A stretch of DNA of 64,000 nucleotides from Guyanagaster necrorhizus. Taxonomy: Eukaryota; Basidiomycota; Agaricomycetes; Agaricales; Physalacriaceae. A program made the translations under genes and the position numbers. The stretch lies in assembly GCF_019112545.1 (NCBI RefSeq), contig NW_025064886.1:1389066-1453065 (forward strand). The letters run 5' to 3'. Under the pieces are notes generated by a model, which did no database searches, was not told the origin of the DNA, and worked only from the letters and a program-made list of their open reading frames with translations. Below, piece after piece: positions 50,821 to 62,784 of the stretch (positions within the stretch are counted from its first letter, which is position 1; every line of letters begins with the position of its first letter).

Positions 50821-53800
50821 GCGATTCTGCTGACTTGGCCAAGGACTTAAGCGAAGTGTCACAATTATTTGCTGGACAAACTGACTCTGCTACCTCACCT
50901 ATGACTAAATTATGCATGCATTCAAATATACCTGACATTATCGCTCACGATATGGAATTGCCTAAAGGACTTATTTCAGAAACTCAATCGCTGAAGAAAG
51001 GCCAAAAAGAGGCAGAGAGCCCCAAAGGTACATTGCCCCTAACAGTTCATCAACCTAAAACTTTAGAACAAACTCAATTGGCTGATGCTCAAACAGGGAT
51101 AGAGAGCCCCATTAGTTGGCTCCAGCCATTCAGCACTGAATGGACTTGGCGAGCCATCAAAGATGCAAAAGATAAAGCAGCAGCAAAGGCCATACTCAAG
51201 AACTGAATCCATAAGACCCAAGTCAAGAAAGTGATCGATGATATGATCACAGGAATGTGAGAAGCAGAAAGATGTTGAGCTTTGGAATGGCTTGATGAAC
51301 TGCATGGACCATAAAGATTTCTCCAATGAACCAAGGCATCAGGGAGAGACCTATTAACTGAAGCCTGAATTGAAACCCTCACTTCCTGAAGCACTCACAA
51401 GGTCACTGCATTAATTGATAGCAGATGCACTGGGAGCTCTATTAATTGGGCTTTTGTCAACAAGCACGATCTCCCGATGTGAGCCACAGCAGCACCAATT
51501 CCTGTCTACAATGTGGATGAAACAAAGAATCAAGCCGGTTCAATCACCGAATATGTTGAACTCAGGCTCACCATTGGAGATCATTCCAAATGAATTGACC
51601 TAGCAGTAACCGACTTGGGGACCAAAGAAATATTTCTTGAACATGATTGGCTAATCTGATATAACCCACTCATTAATTAGAAGACTGGATGCCTCATTTT
51701 TGCAAGGTGCCGATGCCAAAAAACCCCTTTCAAACTACTGGATAACGACCCTGAAGACCAGTGGGATGAAGAGATAGAAGATAGTGAAACAATTCTTGCT
51801 GTTGACCTACAAAAGGCCATTAACATTCAAGCCATTCACCATGCTAATGATCTAGCAGCAAAGGCTAATGCTGGAAAAGAAGAAAGGACGTTCAAGGAAA
51901 TGGTATCCCATTGAGTATGCGATTATTGGGATTTATTTGAAAAAGAAAGTTTTGATGAACTCTCTGATGCAAAACCATGGGACCATGCAATTGAACTAAT
52001 CCTGAATGCAAATGCCAATCTAGATTGCAAGTGCTATCCACTGGGCAAAAATGAACAACAAGAGCTGGACAAGTTTTTAGAAGAAAACTTATCCAGTGGA
52101 AGGATCTGACCATCAAAATCACTGATGGCATCCTTGTTCTTTTTCATCAAAAAGAAGGATGGAAAACTCTGACCAGTGCAGGATTATTGGAAACTCAATG
52201 AAATGATGATCAAGAACTGCTATCCACTTCTATTGATCATGAAACTAATAGACAAACTCTGGGGTGCAAAATACTATACCAAACTGAATGTTTGGTGAGG
52301 ATACAACAACATGCACATCAAAGAAGGCGATGAGTGGAAGGCTGCTTTTTGAACTAACTGCGGTTTGTTTGAACCAATAGTTATATTCTTCAGACTCACC
52401 AATTCATCAGCCACCTTCTAGTGGATGATGAATGATATCTTCAAAGATCTCATTGCTATGGAAAAGGTAACAATCTACCTGGATGACATTCTCATCATAT
52501 CCAAAACCAAGGAGGAGCACTGAAGGATAGTATGATAAGTGCTATTACTGATGAGGAAGCACTGACTCTTCCTCAAGGCTGAGAAGTGCAAATTCAAGGT
52601 ATTGGAGACTGAATACCTCAGAGTCATTATCAGTGAAGGAAGCATCAGAATAGACCCTATCAAGGTAGCAGGAGTAACCGAATGGCCAGAACTAATCAAG
52701 AAGAAGAAACTATAATCATTTCTTAGATTCACCAACTTCTACTGACAATTTATCTGAGATTACAGCAAAATCATCTGACCAATAATACAATTAACCAGAA
52801 ATTCCCCATAGACCTGGAAAATTTCCTAATGAGCAGCATTCAATGACCTTAAACACCGACTAGCCAAAGACATCATCCTGGCTATACCAAGCCAAGAAGG
52901 AAGGTTCAGGGTGGAAGCCGATTCCAGTGAAGGCGCAATCAGAGCTGTACTCTCATAAGAACAAGATGATAAATAGTGACCCATTACTTTTATGTCAAAG
53001 GCGCTCACAGTGACAGAGCGCAACTACAAAATTTATGATAAAGAACTCCTCACTATAATGCTCGCCCTTGCCGAATGGTGGCATTACTTTATTGGAGCCA
53101 ATCAGACATTTGAAATCTAAACCAATCATCAAAACCTATGATACTTCTGACAACTCCAGAAGCTTAATCGCAGACAAGCCAGATGGGTTATGGAACTATC
53201 CAAATATGACTACACACTGTATCACAAAGCTGGGACAGCAAACAAGAAGGCCAATCTCCTCAGCTGCAGGGTGGATCACAACCAAGAAGGAAATGACAAC
53301 AAAGAGGTCATACTATTATGACTAGAACATTTCTGGGTAATGATTATGCCAATGGAAGAGGAGATACATGAATGGATCAAGAGCATCACTCAGGATTCCC
53401 ACAAGTGAGACTAAAAGATAGCCCCATCACTGAATCACAAATGGAGACTGAAAAAAGAAGGAGGGATGATCCACTATGATAGAAGGATCTATATCCCAAG
53501 GGATCAATGTTTTCGTGGCAATATCATCGCCACTTGTCATGATCATACAACTGCTGGACATCTAGGGATTGCCAAAACAAAGAAATTAGTCTTGAGGGAG
53601 TATTGGTGGCCAAAAATGGATCATGATATCATCCGATATGTCAAAGCTTGTGAAGTTTGCCAATGAGGCAAAGCTTCAATGCAACCAAGAACAGCTCTCC
53701 TTCACCCAAATGAAGTCCCTTTGTCATTATAGACCCACATCTCAGTGGATATGATAACAGGCCTTCCCAAAAGTGATAGCTATGATGCCATCATTATCAT

Positions 53801-55040
53801 AGTAGATCACTTCTTGAAGGTGATTATTCCAATTGCATGCTCGACAGAATTAACATCTGAAGGATGGGCTAAAATCCTACAGAATGAAGTCTATGCAAAG
53901 TACAGCATGCCTCAAGTAGTGATTTTGGACAGAGGACCACAGTTTGTCTCCAAATTTCTAGATAATCTGTATCAACTCCTTAACATCAAATGGAATGCCT
54001 CAATGGCATATCATTCACAGATGGATGGCCAAACAGAATAGGCCAACCAAGAAATTGAAAAGTACCTCAGACTTTTCATCAGCTATCGACAGGACGATTG
54101 GACAGAATGGCTAGCACTAGCAGCATTCCAACACAACAACAGAATTCACTCAGCAATGGGTAAAACCCTGTTCTTTGTAAACTATGAGCAGAATCCACCA
54201 GTCGCAGAAACAGGACGGGCTCATATGATGATACTGGCATCAAAGGATTTTGCAACAACAATAGCAAAAATCCATGAGGAAACTAAGATGGCTCTTGAAA
54301 GAGCTGCTCTAACAATGAAGAAGCAGTATGACAAATATCGCTGGCCAGCACATGAATATTTGATCAATGATAAAGTTTGGTTGGATATGACAAATCTGCA
54401 TCTACCAAGGCCAAAACAGAAGCTTGCAGACAAATGAACAGGACCATTCAAAGTCTTACACAAAATCAGAAACTCTATATACAAGTTGCAGATCCCTGCA
54501 ACTTGGAAAATTCATAATGTTTTTAATGAAATATTACTGACACTATACATGGCACCAGCCTTCCCAAACCAAGAACGACTGCCTCCACCTCCACCAGAAC
54601 TCATCGACAATAAAGAACACTATGAAATCGATAAAGTGCTAAACCACAAAACTCGAAAGGTTAAAGCACGAGGTGGAGGCATGAAAACAACCATTGACTA
54701 CTTAGTCAGCTAGAAAGGTTACAGACCAGAATCAAACCAATGGGTCAACGAAAAATATATGAACATGGAGGAGGCCATACAAGACTATGAACACAGAATC
54801 AACAAATTGGAAGCAGAAGGGATCATGTTCAATATTATATCTGCAACACAGACAACAACAATGAGTCCAGCAGATCGACCACCTGCAACTAATAACAAAC
54901 AGGCTAGGGAGAATAGAGAGGCTGACCCTGCAGTGACAACAGAAAGAGAGAGTATATCTAGCCAGATATACATCAACCAACCTGCCAGAAATAATGCAGA
55001 GATCAATCAACTCACATCGAGACTGGCAGACTTACTCTAA
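50817..55040 (+). pseudogene. pol: Element D pol with C-terminal extension
   Basis: Domains: a spacer with WLQPFSTEWTWRAIKDA (about 51115-51165); a protease with ALIDSRCTGSS (Asp codon 51417); RT with YLDD at 52476-52487; RNase H at about 52910-53260; an integrase zinc finger at about 53540-53670; an integrase core at about 53745-54040 with QTE retained; and a chromodomain at about 54600-54780. Unlike A, B, C, E and F, the frame runs on for about 80 residues past the chromodomain to TAA 55038-55040. Multiple internal stops. Confidence 0.9.
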
Positions 55041-55077
55041 CTTAACCATTGGGACGATGGTCTTAAGGAGGGGGTAA

Positions 55078-55593
55078 TGTTATGATTTTTTCTATTTTCT
55101 TTTCTTTTTCCCTTGGAAATGACCCCTATCTTTGCTTAATCAGGGTGCTTGGGCCAGTGCTTAGAACCATGGAAACACTTAGCTCAGCACCAGTCGGTCA
55201 CTCTCCTATCATGATGCTGTGTGCTGTGAAGGGAGAGACAATGCTCCTTTTGTCCTCTGGCTGCAGTGCAGCAGTAACAGCACAACAGCAAGACAACAGC
55301 TTTTGTGGAGAGTCTGACAACAGCAGGAGCAACAGCTCTATGGCAGACAATATCTTTTGTGAACAGTTATTAATAACCAGATAACAGAACAGTATTTAAG
55401 TAGTTTAGTTCTCACTGTAATACCCCAGTCTTGAACTAAAGTTTATTCTTCACCATCCTATCTCAAGCCAACTGTAAATGCCTTGATCACACAAAGCCGA
55501 TATCACATTAGTGAATTCTAACAGTATAACCCAAAGTGCAAGATTCTGTTAGTCTATCACATGTTATCAGTTATGTGGAGTTTGGGCCTAACA
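55078..55593 (+). repeat. 3' LTR of element D (516 bp)
   Basis: It follows the polypurine tract AAGGAGGGGGTAA. It is a near copy of 47074-47589; the differences I compared are transitions, many of the CG-to-TG/CA type. It is followed by GTAAT. Confidence 0.94.
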
Positions 55594-55597
55594 GTAA

Positions 55598-56024
55598 TGT
55601 TATGATTTTTCTACTTTTCTCTCATATTAAACCCTATTTATGCTTAGTCAGAATACCTAGACCAGTGCTTAAGACTATGAGACAGGCTTAGTCATCACAA
55701 CAAGCCCAGTCAGTCATTATCTTTCAATGCAATAGCATCACCTGGCAATGCACAATAGGACTTTTGTAGATAGTAACAATGCTCACTATGGATGATACAA
55801 TAGGTAATAGTATTTATGACTTGTATATAAGTAGGATGGCTCTTGCTAATATAACCTCAGCTTCAAGCTAAAGTTTATTTATACCATTCTACTCTCAAGC
55901 CAATTGCAAAGGCTTTGTCACATCATGATTAATATTCACATCAGTAAATTCTGATGAAACACTCAAATGTGAAGTGACATCAGTTTATCATGTGTTTATG
56001 ATCACATGCAGCTTGAGTCTAACA
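55598..56024 (+). repeat. 3' LTR of element F (427 bp)
   Basis: It starts TGTTATGATTTTTCTAC at the end of the D target duplicate and ends GAGTCTAACA. It contains AGCTTCAAGCTAA at 55859-55871. F's 5' LTR must lie left of the window. The next five bases, GAATT, are the predicted F target duplicate. Confidence 0.88.
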
Positions 56025-58584
56025 GAATTAGTCCTTCTTCCTTTATTACTTTGTATTTATAATTAAGAGATGAGATGATTTGCTGATTCTATTTGCTACT
56101 GTCTCTGGTTGTGCTCTTGATTTGTTCATGGATCTCTTTCTCTGTCAGTATTATCATTGTCTGAAAGTGTTCAGGCTCTAAAAGTATGACTCCCTCATTA
56201 TCTTCTCCTCTCTGATCATGATCTGCTCTTTGGCTAAGAAAGTCAGCCTTCTTATTGGCTGTCTCAGTCTTATGATGTAGCATATATTTATATTCAGAAA
56301 GCTCAGTCACTCAGCATGCTTGCTGTTGATTAAGCTTCTGGAGAAGTCAGAAATACTAGAGGTTCTGATAATCAGTCTAGATCTTAAAGGTCTAGACTGT
56401 GCCAATCAGATAATACCTCCACTCAGTGAGGGTGACCATTATAGCAAGAAGCTCCTTGTCATAGATTTCATAGTTTCACTTGGTCATAGTCAAGGCTTTT
56501 GAGAGAAAGGCCATAAGCCTCAGTCTTCTATCTTGCTTCTGTGATAGGATAGCACTGATGGCTCTCTCACTCGAATTGGCTTTCACTCTGAATTTTCCTT
56601 TTTGTGTTGAAATGGTCAGAATGATGTCTTTGGCAAGGCATCATTTGAGATCATCAAAGACAGCCTGTTGTAATGATTCCCAGTTCTAAAGTGCATTACC
56701 AGTTAATTGGATCATTAGATGGATGATCTTGCTGTAGTCTCAGATGAATTGCTGATAGAAATTAGTGAATTCTAGAAATGATTGGAGTTTCTTCTTTTTT
56801 TCTGAAACAGACCACTCAGTCACTCCTACTACCTTGATTGAGTTTATTCAGATGCTTTCTTCACTAATTATTACTCCTAAATATTCTGTTTTCAATATCT
56901 CAAACTCACACTTTTCTGCTTTGAGAAAAAGTTTATGCTTTCTTATAAGTTTGAGTACTTACTGAACCAACTTTTAGTATTCAGTGTAATCCTTAGATAT
57001 AATGAGAATATCATTCAAGTGAATGGTAATCTTTCTGATAGTAATGAGTTCCTTGAAGATATCATTTATCATCTATTGGAAAGTGACTGAGGAATTAATG
57101 AGCCCAAAGAATATTACTATGAGTTCAAACAATCTATGATTGATTTGGAACACTGCTTTCCACTCATCTCTTTTTTTGATGCACATATTGTTATAGCTCT
57201 ATCTGACATCCAGCTTGGTATAGTATTTTGCTCCCTGTAGTTTGTTCATTAATTTCAAGATAAGCAAAAGGAGATAATAATTTTTAATTATTATCTTATT
57301 TAACTTCCAGTAATCTTGAACCAGTCAGAGTTTGCTATCCTTCTTTTTGACAAAGAAGAATGATAAAGCCATCAGATACTTTGAGAGTTTGATATAATCA
57401 CCGGAAAGATTTTCATCCAGAAACTTATCAAACTCCTGTTATTCATAGTTGTCAAAGGAGTATATTTTACAATTGAGATTTACATTAGCATTCAGAATAA
57501 GTTCAATCATGTGGTCTCACAGTTTAGACTCAGATAGTTTATCAAAACTTTCCTTTTTGAACAAGTCTTGGTAATCTTGGACTCACTTGAGAACTATTTC
57601 TTTGAACATTTTTTCTTTCTTCCTGATATTGCATTGGCCTTTGCAGTCAGATCATTGGCATGGTGCATCACATAGATCTGTAGGGCCCATTGCATATTGA
57701 TGGCAAGGATAGTTTTACCACTTTTTATTTTCTCATCTTATTGGTCCTCAGAATCCTTGCTAGGTAATTCAAATAGAATCTTTCAGTATTTACACTAGGT
57801 GAAAGTAATCCACTCAGTCTTCTAATTGACCAGGAGGTTATGCTAGATCAACCAGTCATGACCCAGGAATATCTCCTTAGTTCTAAGGTCAGTAATAGCC
57901 AGGTCAATCTATTCTGAGTGATTGCTAATAGTTAAGCATAGCTTAATAAATTCAGTTATTGAGCCAGCTTAGTTTTTTGTTTCATCTACATTATAGACTG
58001 GTATCAGAATGATGGTCACCCTTGTGAGAAGGTTGTGCTTAGTGATGAAAGCATGATTGATAAAGCTACCAGTGCAGGGCTATCACTGTGTGCTCAGATC
58101 AGTTTATGAGAGTCTCAATTCAGGCTTTTGTGGTTAAGTCTTGACCTGGTGTTTTGGTTTTTCTGACATATCTCCTGGGGCCTTGGAGTTCATTAAGCTA
58201 TTCTAAGGTATGATATCACTCTGCCTCTTGTATTCCTTCAATCATTTCATCAATGATTTCTTCAGCCTAGATTTTATGTACTCAGTTCTTAAGTACAGCC
58301 TTGGCTTCTTTCTCTGTCCTGGCATTCTTAATGGCCCTCCAAGTCTATTCAGTATTGAAAAGCTTGAGCCATCTAGTGGAAGTCTCTCCCTCTGTTCAGC
58401 CTATAGGCATTTGAGCTTTTTCTATTGATGGTCCTTTTGGTGTGTATACAGTAGTTAGAGAAGGAAGTATATTTGAATATGCAGATAATTTAGACATATT
58501 TGTACCTACAGAGGTACCATCAGTCTGTCCTGCAGCTACTGATAACATACTGTTCTGTTTGGCCAACCCAGTAGGACCATTTAC
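56025..58584 (-). pseudogene. pol: Element H pol, N-terminal part, cut by F
   Basis: Minus-strand pol from the gag junction (about 58584) through the spacer, protease (about 58030-58090), RT (about 56750-57400, with HLND at the catalytic site) and RNase H (about 56190-56640). It reaches the linker before the integrase zinc finger, where it stops at element F's end (56024). The integrase, chromodomain and 3' LTR should lie left of the window. Heavily decayed. Confidence 0.82.
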
Positions 58585-60398
58585 TGGTTGGCCTCATCTT
58601 TTACCTTCTCAATCATTATTTTCTTGCTAAGTTCCTCATTCTCCTTCTGCAGTTTGGCAATCTGTGCCCATATATCTTCTCATATATGCTTCTTCTTTGA
58701 ACAGTCTCTTGACATATGGCCTTTCTAGCTGCAATTAAAGCATTTTCCCTCCTTCTTGAGATGGTCAATGTCTATCAGCTTCTCAGCTCTGATGTATGTA
58801 GTTCTAATGCCTGTCTTCTGAGCTCTGTATAATAGAGTGCTAGTTGTTGATGATATGTTGGACTTGCTAATGCTGGTCTGATTACTAGTCCTTGAATTTG
58901 TCAGCTGAGTTAGTTTGTGATATTCTTGCAGGTTTGACTGTTCCACCTTCTGTCACTGTCATTCCTTATACATCTTGATGACTCTTTTCTTCCAGGCATC
59001 ATATCTCTTTGGAATATTCATCCTGATATCCAATATCATTTTGATATAGAATGGCAATGCTTCCTATTTAAGTGCTTCCACCATTCATTCATTGTTATTG
59101 ATGTCATCCTGAATTCTGATGAGCTTCATGAGTTGTTCTAACTTATTGAAGTATTCTGTTGCTGATGTGTCACTCATCTTGTATTCTTTGATTTTTGATT
59201 TATAAACTTTCTGGACTGCCAGATTGATAAACTTGTCAGTGAGTATTTATTTAAAGACTGGCCATGATGGTAATTGGTAATACTGTCAGATGATAGAAAA
59301 GAAGTTGGAGAAAATCAAGATCTACCATGTTTTGGCCTTGTCCTCAAGGTAAGAGGAGGTGAAGGTGATGCAGTTCATGTCAGTGCTGAAAAAAGCAATA
59401 TAGACTTTGAAATATTGCTTACAGTCTATTAGGAAGCAGTTAATATCATCAGAGGCACTCTTGAATGGACAGGGTTTCCTTAACAGATTAGGGTAGCACT
59501 GCAGGACAGCAGCATTTTTGAGTAATGCTCTCATCAGATTTGGCCATTGATTAAAGAGTGGGTGCCACCACTTAGTTGGTAGCCTGAGAAATGAATGGAG
59601 AGTGTTGTTGTCTGCAATAGGACTTTCTATAGATGCTGTCTCCTTTCATATGATTACTCTATTTTGAATTATAAACCTGAGCTTGATAGCTTTGGGGTTA
59701 TTCTTGACAGATTCCTTGCTGCTTCCTTCAGCTTCATCCAGCAGTGGCTGTCTGCTGAAGAGTTAGCTTCCTTTGTCAGTTTATGAATTTTAGAAGCCAG
59801 TAAGCTGAACAGTTGATTGTGGTCAAGATTGAGCAAGCTATTGTGCTAAGAACCAGATGGAGAGAGTTGAGTATATATATCAGCTTATCATAGTTTAAAT
59901 AGATGGTGCCATATATATAGCATATTTCAGAGTGACTATTAGAGTCCATAGCATCAATTGGATGTCATATTTGGACTTGTACTTCAGCAAATTGCTGAAT
60001 CAGTCTTCAGGATACCTCCTGTTATAAATAACAATAGCATGTTTAGTGATGGAATATTGTAAAATATCCTGCCATTCCAAGTTATCTGCATGAATATACT
60101 TCTGCCTCATGTCTGAAAGTAACTATTTACTATCCTGTCATAGAAATACTATTCTCTTCTTATATAATTCCTGGTACTTTTTTTCTCTGTTTCATTGTAC
60201 TTCCTCTTCCAACATCTCCTCATCTGTTTCCTCACTTGCATGTTCCATAAATTCTTCCAGCCTATAGGAGCCTTCCTCATCATCCTTGTCTCTGCTCTCA
60301 TCACTCTCATCACTCTCATTGTCCTTATTGTGGAAGCTCTCAGGCTGGTCATAGATAGATGAGGTGGAGGCTTTGATGATTGCTGGCAAGCTAGTCAT
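58581..60398 (-). pseudogene. gag: Element H gag
   Basis: The ATG at 60398 begins MTSLPAIIKASTSSIYDQPE, similar to the A gag start region. An acidic stretch (DNESDESDESRDKDDEE) and ETDEEMLEEEVQ follow, then the capsid-like core (about 59220-59540). The zinc knuckle is at about 58700-58745, and the stop TAA at 58583-58581. Several internal stops. Confidence 0.8.
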
Positions 60399-60833
60399 CA
60401 ATTTGTATATTTAGCTCAACTTCATTAGAGGTGGCTCAAGAAGAAGGCTGATTGACAGATTGACTGGCACTGACCTTGATGTCTCCTCAATGGTTGCTGC
60501 ATGCTTGGTGTTCCTTCAGTTCTTAGTGATAAATGTAGAAGTTTCTATAATATCAGAGATTAAGAAAGAGCACTACAGCTCTTCCTCCCAGAAATTGCCA
60601 GAGGCTGTTATTGGAGATGTGAGCATTGCTGGAGACTTGTAGTCTATAAGTGTCAAGTATAGAGTCAGCATGAGAGAGAATAGTATTAACATCAGCAATA
60701 CTGAAAGTTCTAGGATAAAGTGGATACATGATGCATTAGGCAGCCTCACTGGCAGTGACAGCCTCAGCTGACCCTGCTCAAGAGTTGGTTTCACTTCTGA
60801 CTAAGGTGCTGGGCTTCCTGAATAGAGAGTCTA
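60390..60833 (-). pseudogene. Element H ORF1, C-terminal part
   Basis: The minus-strand frame carries NNSLWQFLGGRAVVLFLNL (60610-60550), matching RFLGSRVARQFLN of element A. It is cut at 60833 by the LTR of element I, so the membrane segment lies right of the window. Gag begins at 60398 in the +1 frame. Confidence 0.62.
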
Positions 60834-61302
60834 TGTTACAATTATGACTATTTCACACCTTCATGTTCTTTATAGTGCATGCTTTCCATGCCATTCTCAT
60901 GCTATTATTGTTCAACAATGGCACTCTGCAGTATAACACACTAACATCACTCTTTATTTCTTGTTTTATGGACAACTGTCATATGAATATTGAATGCTAT
61001 ACACATTCCTTACTGCAACACATGAATATCAGACACCTTTTATACAACTACAGGTCTTACACCACACTGTTGTTACATATTATTAGACACACTCATTTTA
61101 TATATAAGATAGCTCAGCTGTGATCTTAAGCTCCAGCTTCAGACTAAAGTTTATTCTTCCAATACTCTTCTGACTGAACTCTCAGCATCATCTGACTTGA
61201 TTGCCAAGCCCTAGCTCATTGATAAGGCCCTCTTGTGCTGATTGCCCAAATGCAAAGTATAGTCTTGAGTTTAGTTTTATTTGTTATAGTTAGTTACTAA
61301 CA
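60834..61302 (+). repeat. 5' LTR of element I (469 bp)
   Basis: It starts TGTTACAATTATGAC and ends GTTACTAACA. It is the most divergent LTR here. TATATAAG lies at about 61100-61107, and AGCTTCAGACTAA at 61135-61147 occupies the predicted transcript start. Five bases before it (60829-60833) read GTCTA, the predicted TSD. Confidence 0.82.
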
Positions 61303-61316
61303 ATTAGTCCAAAGCT
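61303..61316 (+). other. Element I self-primer binding site
   Basis: ATTAGTCCAAAGCT follows the LTR. Its complement AGCTTTGGACTAA matches the LTR 13-mer AGCTTCAGACTAA except at one CA/TG dinucleotide. It differs from the A/C/J version in the same way on both sides. Confidence 0.65.
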
Positions 61317-61354
61317 GAAACTGCTCTTCTCCTGATGACAGTTAGGAGTATCAC

Positions 61355-62265
61355 ATGGAAATACCTCTACTCATCTTATTCACATTACTCACCTTTGCCT
61401 CAGCAGTAATCTCACTTTGTTTTTGTCTTTATCTCTGCTGATAGAAAGTCATCTATTGGTGCTGCCAGCAGATAGCCAATTGGTTTGGCTCTTATCCCTG
61501 CATTCTCCAACTCTGCCAGCCTCATCAATATTCTATAATATGCTGGTATGAGCTTTAGTTGATGAGATACATAGTTGATATACTTGAGTAGATCAAAACA
61601 GCTCACCTTGCAGATGAGCAGAAAGTCCAGCTTCTTGCACAAAATGCATCAGATCAGGAGCAAGATCTTGATACTAAGAGAGGAGTCATCCTCTGAGGGT
61701 TTGAGGGCACTCAAACATCTGAGATTGAGGTCACCAACCATAGCCTCTACAAGAGCTCTAACAATAATAGACAAGCTCTGGAAGAAACACATATTGGCAA
61801 TAATATGCAAGATGAGAAGGAGCCCAGGGCTCCCACTGGATGAGCTTCAAGCCCAATCATTATTTTCTTGAATGATGAGTCTGAGCCCAAGGCCTCTGAG
61901 TCTTTCTGAGAGAGTGGTTCTCCCTTTTTCAGTAGAGAAAATGCCTGTGCTTCTATACAAACAGGAGTGGCTAGCTCTGGCTGCTCCCTTCCCCTGTTCT
62001 GACCTTGCATGGTCATCCTGGCAGTCTCTGACCACCTCATATACCCTGACCCTTCCCCAAGGATCACACTCATCTCCTGCAGATGCTATCTGTGATGAGT
62101 ACTAGAGAATGACACTCCTTCACCACTCTATTCTCTGCTCTGCTGAAGCAGTGTCAATCTTGCTGCTTCCTTTGCCTTCAACAATGTCCTTGGACAAATC
62201 CACCTCACTCTGGAGGCACATCAGGTATGGAGTAGAGAGAGGTGGCTCATTCATCAGCTGGAGGC
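61355..62265 (+). pseudogene. Element I ORF1, N-terminal part
   Basis: The ATG at 61355 opens a short, strongly hydrophobic peptide (MEIPLLILFTLLTFASAV, then Cys-rich) ending at TGA 61439. The same frame continues with YWCCQQIANWF, comparable to the CCGCQSIIAW patch in D. The sequence differs from the other families but the layout (LTR, primer site, membrane segment, Cys patch) is the same. The rest is decayed and cut by element J at 62266. Confidence 0.55.
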
Positions 62266-62727
62266 TGTTATGATTTTTCCATTTCTTCCTTGATTTAATC
62301 CCTATTTATGCTTAGTCAGGGTGCTAAGACAGATGCTTAGGACTATGAGATAAGGCTTAGTCATCACAACTGGCTGAGTCTGTCATTGTTTTTTGATGTA
62401 ACAGCATTGCCTAATAATGCACAATCAATCTTTTATATACAGTATTGATGCCCAAAGGCAATAGGCACAAAAGACTCAGCAATGCACAATTAGCAGTAGT
62501 ATATTTTGATATGACTTGTACAGTATTTAAGACAGCTTACTCTCACTGGTAATCCCTAGCTTCAAGCTAAAGTTTATCTTTACATTATTTTACTCTCTAG
62601 CCAATTCATTTGGCCATATGACACATCAATCAGATTATGCATCAGTGAACTCAGCTGATCCCCTGAAGTGTGAGAGGACTAGGCTGTTTATCACATGTAA
62701 CTGTTCACATAATGCTTGAGTCTAACA
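62266..62727 (+). repeat. 5' LTR of element J (462 bp)
   Basis: It starts TGTTATGATTTTTCCATTTC and ends GAGTCTAACA. It belongs to the C/E family. It contains AGCTTCAAGCTAA at 62558-62570. The predicted TSD is GAGGC (62261-62265). The other end of J is outside the window. Confidence 0.88.
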
Positions 62728-62741
62728 ATTAGCTTGAAGCT
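62728..62741 (+). other. Element J self-primer binding site
   Basis: ATTAGCTTGAAGCT: the complement of its last 13 bases is a perfect match to the LTR 13-mer at 62558-62570. Confidence 0.72.
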
Positions 62742-62784
62742 TCCTTTTCTCTTTCTTCATGCACTATAGTATAGAGAAAACCAA

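Larger units (their letters stand above)
47074..55593 (+). mobile_element. Element D: gypsy element inserted at the start of F's 3' LTR
   Basis: 516-bp LTRs (47074-47589 and 55078-55593) are flanked by GTAAT (47069-47073 and 55594-55598). The target straddles F's polypurine tract and the first base of F's 3' LTR. It is structurally complete: ORF1, gag, pol and polypurine tract. CpG content is intermediate between A and the older copies, suggesting intermediate age. Confidence 0.95.

Noticed and set aside
14285..62741. tRNA primer binding site after the LTRs
   Set aside because: The leader starts ATTAG in every copy, not TGG, and I could not match a tRNA 3' end. Self-complementarity to the LTR explains it better.
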